Source: HGM05232 sp036661515 (GTDB taxonomy: Bacteria; Bacteroidota; Bacteroidia; Bacteroidales; Muribaculaceae). Taken from it: a stretch of DNA of 9,230 bases. The notes beneath the pieces are model-generated. The model was not told where the DNA came from and made no database searches. It saw only the letters and a program-made list of their open reading frames with translations. Location of the stretch: the NCBI GenBank assembly GCA_036661515.1, contig JAVWYO010000078.1, positions 1-9,230 on the forward strand. The letters run 5' to 3'. The position numbers and the translations under genes are program-made. Below are positions 1-6,161 of the stretch, piece after piece; position 1 is the stretch's first letter; every line of letters begins with the position of its first letter.

Positions 1-17
1 GAACGTCGAAGACGTTC
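1..17. repeat. 7-bp perfect inverted repeat with 3-nt loop
   Basis: GAACGTC (1-7) and GACGTTC (11-17) are exact reverse complements separated by GAA. The compact stem would be stable as RNA or as a cruciform. Because it touches the window edge, its full extent is unknown. It falls inside the possible coding tail, so it may simply be chance. Confidence 0.5.
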
Positions 18-141
18 CACTCCGCTCACGTCCAAAACTCATAACTCCATTACGCCCCACATACTGTATGAATTGCAAGCCAAGCTCTTGAATTTAAATG
101 AGTTGGACTCCTATATTTATATTTTAGCGGACACTAATTAA
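1..141 (+). CDS. possible C-terminal end of a convergent gene, unidentified
   Basis: Reading frame 1 is open from the window edge to a TAA at 139-141, giving 46 residues without a start. The peptide begins with a basic ERRRRS stretch and ends in a helix-like, leucine-rich tail finishing ILADTN. A stop-free run of this length is uncommon in such AT-rich DNA, and a gene ending here would converge on miaA with 16 nt between the two stop codons, a normal arrangement. I do not recognise the protein. The same stretch is rich in inverted repeats and could instead be non-coding; a short minus-strand frame (ATG at 40-42, open to the edge) also exists. Confidence is low because only the tail is visible. 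Confidence 0.4.
   Translation, partial: ERRRRSTPLTSKTHNSITPHILYELQAKLLNLNELDSYIYILADTN
21..131. repeat. nested imperfect inverted repeats
   Basis: Three arm pairs are nested around a common centre. TCCGCT (21-26) pairs with AGCGGA (126-131). GTCCAAAACTCAT (30-42) pairs with ATGAGTTGGAC (98-108), with a 2-nt bulge. AATTGCAAG (71-79) pairs with CTTGAATT (87-94), with a 1-nt bulge. A separate 11-bp palindrome, CATACTGTATG, sits at 60-70. Together these could fold into one long interrupted hairpin, as in a decayed miniature element or a structured RNA. Each arm is short, so chance cannot be ruled out. Confidence 0.35.
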
Positions 142-157
142 TTACAATTATCGAAAT

Positions 158-1081
158 CTACCTGAAATAAATTAAAGCAGCTTCTAAAGCTCTTTCAACA
201 AATTCTGTATCACTTACATTATATGGAATCCAATTTATTTTAAAGCCTCGTCGCTCCATTCCTCGAAACCAAGTCATTTGTCGTTTCGCAAATTGATGTA
301 TTGCTATCTCAAGGCTTTCAACCATCTCATCATAGCTTAATTTACCTATAACGTATTGAGTAATAAATTTATATTCCAACCCATAATATATTAAATCTTC
401 AGGATTCACTCCTTTATCTTTAATCAAAGTTTCTATTTCGGATACCATGCCATCTTCTAATCGGGCTTTCAATCGCTCTGTAATACGACGACGACGACTT
501 TCTCTATCAATATCAACACCTATTATCAACGCATTATCCAACGGGTGAGGCTCCGTCTTTATTTCAAGATTAGGATTTTCATGATAATATTGCTCTATCT
601 CTATCGCTCGTATTGCTCGCTTGGCACTATCTACATCAGTGACATTATGCAGAGTCTTATATTGCTTTAAAATAGCCGTCAGCTCTTCAATAGACTTGCC
701 TTGTAGAGACAATCTTAAATTCTTATTCTCTGGCACTTGTGGAAGTTGAATCCCTTTGAGTACCGACTCCACATAAAGCCCTGTTCCTCCACACAGAATA
801 GCATTTCTACCTCTCTTCAAAATATCTTGATACGACTCATTATAATCTCTAAGATACTCATATAAATTATACTTATATCCTGCTTTACATATATCAATTA
901 AATGATAAGGGACATCGCCATATTCATTCAAATCCTTGCCAGTACCTATATCCATTCCTTGGTATATCTGACGCGAATCAGCACTTATTATCTCGCCTCC
1001 TACCGCTTTTGCAAGAGCTACTGCCTTTGACGTTTTCCCCGATGCTGTAGGACCTGTAATTACATATAATATATTATCCAT
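158..1081 (-). CDS. miaA: tRNA dimethylallyltransferase MiaA
   Basis: MiaA transfers a dimethylallyl group from DMAPP to N6 of adenosine 37 in tRNAs that read codons beginning with U, the first step towards ms2i6A; it is cytosolic. The 307-residue length is typical of the family. Visible family motifs are the P-loop GPTASGKT (residues 10-17), ADSRQIYQGMDIGTGK (34-49), the CGGTGLY segment (97-103) and the C-terminal FAKRQMTWFRG block, which is also well conserved. The ATG at 1079-1081 overlaps the stop of the upstream membrane-protein gene by one base (TAATG), suggesting translational coupling. It is the last gene of a minus-strand run beginning with the DPP IV-like peptidase. The GTGKDL/VPYHLID region resembles, from memory, the MiaA form that occurs beside a second paralogue in Bacteroides; that point is inference. 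Nothing appears truncated. Confidence 0.97.
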   Translation of the reverse strand: MDNILYVITGPTASGKTSKAVALAKAVGGEIISADSRQIYQGMDIGTGKDLNEYGDVPYHLIDICKAGYKYNLYEYLRDYNESYQDILKRGRNAILCGGTGLYVESVLKGIQLPQVPENKNLRLSLQGKSIEELTAILKQYKTLHNVTDVDSAKRAIRAIEIEQYYHENPNLEIKTEPHPLDNALIIGVDIDRESRRRRITERLKARLEDGMVSEIETLIKDKGVNPEDLIYYGLEYKFITQYVIGKLSYDEMVESLEIAIHQFAKRQMTWFRGMERRGFKINWIPYNVSDTEFVERALEAALIYFR

Positions 1082-2400
1082 TAATCAAGTAGCCCCTCTA
1101 TATATTTAAACCACAATTTCTTTAACTTATAAAATTTAGTATCTTCATTTAAGACCGAAAGTAACATCCACTTAGAATCGCCATAATCTATATTCAATCG
1201 CTTCATATCTCTAAAATCAAATACTGGCTTATAATCTTTCACCGAAAATAGTCGCTTCCCATTTAATGAATAACTCTTTTTAGCTAATAATGCCGTATAT
1301 AATTTATATGTTTCAGCCTTAAATGATGTCGACAATCTTTTTTCAGCATAAGCCTCTTCAATATCTCTTACTTGCAACCAAGTACCATCAAGCTTTTTAG
1401 CACATTCTTTCTTTGATAAGAAATAGGCATAATGACGAATATCACATTCATTCTTTTTATCATTATATCTATATAGCAATCGTAATTCACCGCCAGAATC
1501 TTCAATGTTTGTCAATTCCTTAAAATACGTATTGGCCTGACTAATAGAAATATCCTCTTGATATGGAATATAGGCCAATACTGGAGTATCTATCTTATTA
1601 TTATCTCCATCTATGGCCTTCAATAATAATTCATTTTCACTTATTACAAGATACCTAAGAAGAGTATTTCCCATGCGAAACGCTGAATTAACATCTTGTC
1701 GTTTTGCACAATATTTCGATAATACTGAGCACCGTATACCTATCGAGACTTCATGAATAAGCCACAATACGATGGGAATACCTGTAAATACAAAGCGGTC
1801 AAAACTACTTATATTAGCAGTATTATAAATAAAAAGATAATAGAACCAAGCGGCTATCGAAAGGGTAAATCCTATTAATAGCATCTGATTGACTATTTTA
1901 AGCATCTCTCTACTATGTAATCGCCCAGCAAAACCCCGTTCCGACGGCGCACCATTGCGCAAAAGGCAAAACGTACAGTAGGTACACTTATTCTTTTTTA
2001 TTGAAATTATTAAAGAATTTATAAATAATATTGGTGAAAAAAACAACACTGGAAAATGTGTAATTTGAATCCATTTTGAATTTATTCCATTAATAAAATC
2101 GACGCCATTAATAACATAAATAATATTTATAAAAAATGTAATAATGGTATATTGTATCAACGTTCGAGCAACTATAAACAATATCAAATTACAAGAAGTA
2201 CCTGTAACTTCCTTATTTTGGCTTATTATCAAAAATAGAATAATTGCTATAATTAATGATATAGATGGATAAAAATTGGGCGAAAAGAATGTTGATACTA
2301 TAACAAATAAGATTAAGGCACCAAGCCCCAAAGTAAAACTTATCCATATATCATATATACCATAAATAGTATCTTGTTTCACGTCCAGTGGAGGTCGCAT
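1081..2400 (-). CDS. polytopic membrane protein of unknown function with CxxCxxC cluster
   Basis: I do not recognise a named family with confidence; it resembles conserved hypothetical membrane proteins of Bacteroidales. The 439 residues split into a membrane half and a soluble half. Hydrophobic segments lie at about 17-38, 46-60, 71-97, 112-134, 171-192 and 202-220. Between the fourth and fifth is a polar loop opening with KCTYCTFC (cysteines 139, 142, 145) and continuing into LRNGAPSERGF, which looks like a conserved functional site, possibly for metal or redox chemistry. Residues from about 225 to 439 are hydrophilic, with no signature I can assign. The start at 2400 lies 5 nt after the peptidase stop, and the stop overlaps the miaA start, so it is probably co-transcribed and translationally coupled with both. 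Function is unknown; a sensor, transporter accessory or membrane-anchored enzyme would all fit. Confidence 0.85.
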   Translation of the reverse strand: MRPPLDVKQDTIYGIYDIWISFTLGLGALILFVIVSTFFSPNFYPSISLIIAIILFLIISQNKEVTGTSCNLILFIVARTLIQYTIITFFINIIYVINGVDFINGINSKWIQITHFPVLFFSPILFINSLIISIKKNKCTYCTFCLLRNGAPSERGFAGRLHSREMLKIVNQMLLIGFTLSIAAWFYYLFIYNTANISSFDRFVFTGIPIVLWLIHEVSIGIRCSVLSKYCAKRQDVNSAFRMGNTLLRYLVISENELLLKAIDGDNNKIDTPVLAYIPYQEDISISQANTYFKELTNIEDSGGELRLLYRYNDKKNECDIRHYAYFLSKKECAKKLDGTWLQVRDIEEAYAEKRLSTSFKAETYKLYTALLAKKSYSLNGKRLFSVKDYKPVFDFRDMKRLNIDYGDSKWMLLSVLNEDTKFYKLKKLWFKYIEGLLD

Positions 2401-2405
2401 GAATT

Positions 2406-4592
2406 TTATCTTTTTAAATGATTATCAAAAAAATCTAATATCTTTTTATACAACGGATATCGTGTGTCACAGCCATTTATTGAATGATTCATATTAGTAT
2501 ATATCATCATATCGCATATCTTATTCTGCATCGTTAATTCCGATGTATATTGCAATGTATTTGCTATATGGACGTTATCATCTGCAGTCCCAGCCATTAT
2601 TAGTAATTTGCCTTTCTGATAATTTATCAAATTTAATGGCGAGCCTTGGTTATAACCTGTCTCATTTTCCTTTGGAGTACGCATAAAACGTTCTGCATAC
2701 ACACTATCATAATATCTCCAATCAGTTACAGGAGCTACTGCAACGCCTGCTGCATAATTACTATTCGGCTGTGACATAGCCATTAATGTTTCATAGCCAC
2801 CATAGCTCCAGCCATATATTCCTATCTTGCTACTATCTACATATTTTTGACTTGCCATATATTTTGCTGCTGATATTTGATCTATGCTCTCATATTTTCC
2901 AAGTTGCATATACACTGTCGATTTCCATGCCTTGCCTCTTCCTCCAGTTCCTCTACCATCAACGCAAGCCACAATATATCCTTGTGTGGCTGCATATTGT
3001 TCCCAATCAATTTTCCATGAATTAAGTACTTGTTGCGAACTGGGACCACTATATTGTGACATTATCACAGGATATTTTTTTGAAGAATCAAAATTCACAG
3101 GCTTAATCATATATCCATTAAGCGTTTCGCCTTCACTTTGGCATTTAAAGAACTCCTTTTGGGGTATATCACTTGCTGTATATTTCGTCGCATATTCCTT
3201 ATTCATAAGAATTTCACGCACTTGCTTCCCTTTATTTGTCCAAAGTGTATATTGATTTGGCGTTTTTAAATCACTAAAATTATTAATATAATATGTGTAC
3301 GTAGAATTAAATTGAGCACTATATGTTCCACTGCTTTGCGAAATCTTTGTTATAAGTCCCTTTGCATCTACTTTCGATAGACATCTATCCAACGGACTAT
3401 TTTGTGTCGATTGAAAATAGTGTACCTTTAATAGCGAATCATATCCATAATAATCAGTAACACTCCAATCACCCTTTGTCAATTGCCTTATCTGGATTCC
3501 TGCATTTGAATATTCATATAGATGATTAAAGCCACTCTTCTCACTTGCTACTACAAATGATGCCTCATTATACCTCACCATATTTGTAACATCTTCTATT
3601 TCTATCCAACTCTGTGACTCATCGGTATATACGAGCTTGCTTACCGTCGAACGTGGATTAGTAGCATAGATTTGTAACTTATTCTGATGCCTATTAAGGG
3701 TCATCACCATCAATCTATCGGCTATCGGAGAAAACTTTATCTGGGGTATATAATCCTCTTTCAACATTGGTATTTTTAGCTCCTTCAACTTACGTGTCTC
3801 TACATCATAAGATATTACACTCACCTCTGAATTTGCAGTTCCTGCCACTGGATATTTATATTCAAATCTACCAGGATAAAGATTATATTCATCTTTCGGC
3901 TCACATGCTCCTTTATACAATGGGAATGAATATGACGATACATTTTCTTCATTCCAACGGATAAATGATAACATCAAATTATCTGATGACCAAGTTAGCG
4001 AACTTAACATTCCAAATTCTTCTTGATACACCCAATCTGGCACACCATTTATAATTTTATTCTTGGCGCCATCGGTTGTTACCTCAACCTCTGTGTCATA
4101 ATCTATCTTCTTTATATAAATATTATTATTCCTTACAAAAGCTACCATTCTTCCATCGGGTGAAAATGTCGCAGCTTCCTGCGCTCCATTTAATGACAAT
4201 GGTTTTAGATTATTATGCCTTATATCATACACATAGTAATCGGCCTTAAATGAATTTCGATAAATCTTCTGGCTATTAGTATATATTAGCAACTTTGATT
4301 CATCACTCGATAAAGCAAATCCTTCACATTCCTTTATTTTGCTACTTCGGGCAGTCGTTGCATTAAATACTGTTTCAATCACTGCTCCCGTCTTAAAACT
4401 AATTTTATCTATTTTTGTCCCAGAATTATCTATTTGTAAATATGATTCACCATCGGCTGTTGAGATTAACTCACCAACCGCTTCTGGACGATAATTTCCT
4501 AATACTGCATCTTGAAGGGTAAAGGCCTGAACACTAAACCCATAAACAACACACATTGCCAAGATAATCTTACTAATAATTGCGTATTTCAT
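2406..4592 (-). CDS. dpp4: secreted dipeptidyl-peptidase IV-like serine peptidase (family S9B)
   Basis: The family removes N-terminal dipeptides, usually after proline or alanine, and in Bacteroidales acts in the periplasm or at the envelope to process peptides for nutrition. The 728-residue length matches bacterial DPP IV. Residues 1-23 form a signal peptide with a likely cut after VQA. The middle (about 35-460) is the beta-propeller domain and about 490-728 the alpha/beta-hydrolase domain. The double Glu that anchors the substrate N-terminus is in YQEEFG (191-192). The catalytic triad is Ser596 in GWSYGG, Asp671 in GTADDNVH and His703 in MNHSI. Tyr514 in QYSGP fits the oxyanion tyrosine. 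It is the first gene of the minus-strand run and has a candidate promoter about 50 nt upstream. The exact specificity (DPP IV or a relative such as prolyl tripeptidyl peptidase) is not settled, although the EE motif and ADDNVH favour DPP IV. Confidence 0.93.
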   Translation of the reverse strand: MKYAIISKIILAMCVVYGFSVQAFTLQDAVLGNYRPEAVGELISTADGESYLQIDNSGTKIDKISFKTGAVIETVFNATTARSSKIKECEGFALSSDESKLLIYTNSQKIYRNSFKADYYVYDIRHNNLKPLSLNGAQEAATFSPDGRMVAFVRNNNIYIKKIDYDTEVEVTTDGAKNKIINGVPDWVYQEEFGMLSSLTWSSDNLMLSFIRWNEENVSSYSFPLYKGACEPKDEYNLYPGRFEYKYPVAGTANSEVSVISYDVETRKLKELKIPMLKEDYIPQIKFSPIADRLMVMTLNRHQNKLQIYATNPRSTVSKLVYTDESQSWIEIEDVTNMVRYNEASFVVASEKSGFNHLYEYSNAGIQIRQLTKGDWSVTDYYGYDSLLKVHYFQSTQNSPLDRCLSKVDAKGLITKISQSSGTYSAQFNSTYTYYINNFSDLKTPNQYTLWTNKGKQVREILMNKEYATKYTASDIPQKEFFKCQSEGETLNGYMIKPVNFDSSKKYPVIMSQYSGPSSQQVLNSWKIDWEQYAATQGYIVACVDGRGTGGRGKAWKSTVYMQLGKYESIDQISAAKYMASQKYVDSSKIGIYGWSYGGYETLMAMSQPNSNYAAGVAVAPVTDWRYYDSVYAERFMRTPKENETGYNQGSPLNLINYQKGKLLIMAGTADDNVHIANTLQYTSELTMQNKICDMMIYTNMNHSINGCDTRYPLYKKILDFFDNHLKR

Positions 4593-4634
4593 ATATAATT
4601 ACTAATTTATTTTTCTAAATCTTTAATTGACATT

Positions 4635-4647
4635 CTTTGTTACAAAG
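4635..4647. repeat. 13-bp perfect palindrome overlapping the peptidase promoter
   Basis: CTTTGTTACAAAG reads CTTTGT-T-ACAAAG, with six perfectly complementary bases each side of a central T. On the minus strand its first five bases are part of the -7 box of the peptidase promoter, and the rest covers the expected transcription start. That is where a repressor would act, so it is a candidate operator. The regulator is unknown and one short site may be chance. Confidence 0.4.
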
Positions 4648-4650
4648 CTA
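4643..4650 (-). promoter_or_regulatory. candidate -7 box of the peptidase operon
   Basis: Read on the minus strand the sequence is TAGCTTTG, an exact match to the Bacteroidota -7 consensus TAnnTTTG. It would start transcription near 4637 and leave a leader of roughly 45 nt before the ATG at 4592. I see no convincing TTG -33 element at the expected distance, which lowers confidence. Confidence 0.5.
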
Positions 4651-4703
4651 ATAAATATTTCACCATTTTTCCATTATTACTAATACTTTTTTATTCTTCG
4701 TAT

Positions 4704-4737
4704 TTTGGATACTTCTATATTTTTATCACTATATTTG
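4704..4737 (+). promoter_or_regulatory. candidate rarA promoter
   Basis: TATATTTG at 4730-4737 matches the Bacteroidota -7 consensus TAnnTTTG exactly, and TTTG at 4704-4707 can serve as the -33 element with a 22-nt spacer, slightly longer than ideal. Transcription would begin near 4743, giving a leader of about 20 nt to the ATG at 4765. This placement supports that ATG over the in-frame TTG at 4705. Confidence 0.55.
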
Positions 4738-4764
4738 TTTCTTTATTGTGTAATTAATAAAAAC

Positions 4765-6048
4765 ATGTACGCACCTTTAGCTGAACGTATGCGACCTAAG
4801 TCGCTTGATGATTATATTGGGCAAAAACATCTTGTCGGTGAAAATGCCATTCTTCGTCGCATGATTGAATCGGGAAACATCTCTTCTTTCATCTTGTGGG
4901 GACCTCCAGGCGTTGGTAAGACCACATTAGCAAAGATTATCGCTGAGCAAATTAAAGTCCCATTTTACACGCTTTCGGCTGTAACATCGGGCGTGAAAGA
5001 TGTGCGCGACATTCTCGACCGTTGCAAAGCAGATGCTCATAGCGTGTTTTCTAAAGGAAGACCAATACTCTTTATTGATGAAATTCACCGATTCAATAAG
5101 TCTCAACAAGATTCGCTACTTGGTGCCGTAGAAAATGGTACAGTTACACTTATCGGAGCAACAACCGAAAACCCTTCATTTGAGGTAATCCGTCCGCTTC
5201 TTTCTCGTGCTCAAGTTTATGTCCTCAAATCACTTGAAAAAGAAGATTTACTTGAACTTCTAAATCGAACGATAATAACCGATGACGCTTTTAAAAGCCG
5301 AGAAATTAAGATAGAAAGCACTAACGCACTACTTCGATTCTCTGGAGGTGATGCTCGCAAACTCCTAAATATTCTCGATCTCATAATGCAATCGGTCGTC
5401 GGTAATGAGCCTCTTATTATTAGCGATGATATTGTTGTCAACCGTCTTCAAGAGAATCCTGTTGCTTTTGATAAAAATGGTGAACTACATTACGATATTA
5501 TTTCCGCATTCATTAAGTCTATTCGTGGTAGCGATCCCGACGCGGCTGTATATTGGCTGGCTCGACTCATTGCTGGTGGTGAAGATCCTAAGTTTATAGC
5601 AAGGCGACTTGTTATTCTTGCAAGCGAAGATATTGGACTTGCAAACCCCAACGCGCTACTTCTCGCAAACGCTACTTTCGATGCACTAACAAAAATTGGC
5701 TGGCCTGAAGGACGCATTATTCTTGCTGAATGCACAATTTATTTAGCAACTTCACCTAAGGGTAATTCTGCATATCTGGCTATCGATGCAGCTCTTGAAC
5801 TTGTTAACAACACGGGGAATCTTCCTGTCCCTCTTCATCTACGTAATGCCCCTACTAAACTTATGAAGGAATTAGGATATGCCGAAGGATACAAATATGC
5901 ACACGACTATACTGGTAATTTCGTACAACAAGAATTTATGCCAAGCGACCTTAATCACACCACTCTATGGACTCCGTGTAATAATCCTGCCGAAGCAAAA
6001 CTTCGCGAAAATATGGCCACACTTTGGAACAAAAATATTAAAGAATAA
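4765..6048 (+). CDS. rarA: replication-associated recombination protein RarA (MgsA/WRNIP1 family AAA+ ATPase)
   Basis: RarA is a cytosolic AAA+ ATPase that acts at stalled or gapped replication forks and is related to clamp-loader subunits and RuvB; the E. coli protein binds SSB and DNA ends. From the ATG at 4765 the protein is 427 residues, close to the usual bacterial length. It shows the N-terminal LAERMRPKSLDDYIGQ block (5-20), Walker A GPPGVGKTT (46-54), Walker B FIDEIHRF (103-110), sensor 1 GATTENPSF (131-139) and the sensor-2 segment GGDARKLLN (194-202). The C-terminal tetramerisation part contains the family-typical SEDIGLANP, EGRIILAE and LHLRNAPTKLMKELGY blocks. An in-frame TTG at 4705 would add 20 hydrophobic residues unlike the family and lies in the promoter, so I reject it. 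The gene diverges from the peptidase operon and is probably monocistronic, since a separate promoter follows. Confidence 0.96.
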   Translation: MYAPLAERMRPKSLDDYIGQKHLVGENAILRRMIESGNISSFILWGPPGVGKTTLAKIIAEQIKVPFYTLSAVTSGVKDVRDILDRCKADAHSVFSKGRPILFIDEIHRFNKSQQDSLLGAVENGTVTLIGATTENPSFEVIRPLLSRAQVYVLKSLEKEDLLELLNRTIITDDAFKSREIKIESTNALLRFSGGDARKLLNILDLIMQSVVGNEPLIISDDIVVNRLQENPVAFDKNGELHYDIISAFIKSIRGSDPDAAVYWLARLIAGGEDPKFIARRLVILASEDIGLANPNALLLANATFDALTKIGWPEGRIILAECTIYLATSPKGNSAYLAIDAALELVNNTGNLPVPLHLRNAPTKLMKELGYAEGYKYAHDYTGNFVQQEFMPSDLNHTTLWTPCNNPAEAKLRENMATLWNKNIKE

Positions 6049-6061
6049 CTAAATTATTATT

Positions 6062-6078
6062 ATTTTCCATTGGAAAAT
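6062..6078. promoter_or_regulatory. 17-bp perfect palindrome, candidate MarR operator (site 1)
   Basis: ATTTTCCATTGGAAAAT consists of ATTTTCCA, a central T and the exact reverse complement TGGAAAAT. Its last base is the first base of the TTG -33 element (6078-6080) of the following operon. Its size and perfect symmetry fit sites bound by dimeric MarR-type repressors. Related half-site sequences recur at 6113-6143. Binding by the MarR protein encoded at 8814-9167 is inference. Confidence 0.6.
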
Positions 6079-6107
6079 TGTTTATTACAAAAACTATTGT
6101 AACTTTG
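6078..6107 (+). promoter_or_regulatory. promoter of the sulfur-handling operon
   Basis: TTG at 6078-6080 and TAACTTTG at 6100-6107 fit the Bacteroidota consensus TTG-N19-TAnnTTTG, with exactly 19 nt between them. Transcription should start near 6113, leaving about 48 nt of leader to the ATG at 6162. It is the best promoter match in the window. The flanking palindrome and repeats suggest it is repressed under some conditions. Confidence 0.7.
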
Positions 6108-6112
6108 CATTG

Positions 6113-6143
6113 TTTTCCAATAGATAATATTTCCAATAGAAAT
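6113..6143. promoter_or_regulatory. two direct repeats of TTTCCAATAGA, candidate operator sites 2 and 3
   Basis: TTTCCAATAGA occurs at 6114-6124 and again at 6130-6140, a 16-bp period or about one and a half helical turns. Each shares TTTCCA-T with site 1 at 6062-6078. The second copy lies in the imperfect palindrome ATTTCCAATAGAAAT (6129-6143), so both may be degenerate forms of the same dimer site. They cover the expected transcription start and early leader, so a bound regulator could block initiation. Confidence 0.5.
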
Positions 6144-6161
6144 AACAAATAAACAATTCTG

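Noticed and set aside
2786..3255. Plus-strand open frames opposite the peptidase
   Set aside because: They are antisense to conserved peptidase coding sequence and encode low-complexity products rich in Ser, Leu and Phe with no family signature.
4550..4592. Lipoprotein signal (LAMC) in the peptidase leader
   Set aside because: Met stands before the cysteine where Gly, Ala or Ser is expected, the hydrophobic core continues past it, and a good standard cleavage site (VQA) follows.
4627..4632. TTGACA, resembling an E. coli -35 element
   Set aside because: Bacteroidota primary sigma factors use a different consensus, and there is no good -10 at 17 nt; the TAnnTTTG match at 4730 is a better rarA promoter.
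4705..4764. N-terminal extension of RarA from an in-frame TTG
   Set aside because: The extra 20 residues are hydrophobic and unlike RarA, the candidate promoter lies within them, and the ATG at 4765 begins the family-typical YAPLAERMRP sequence.
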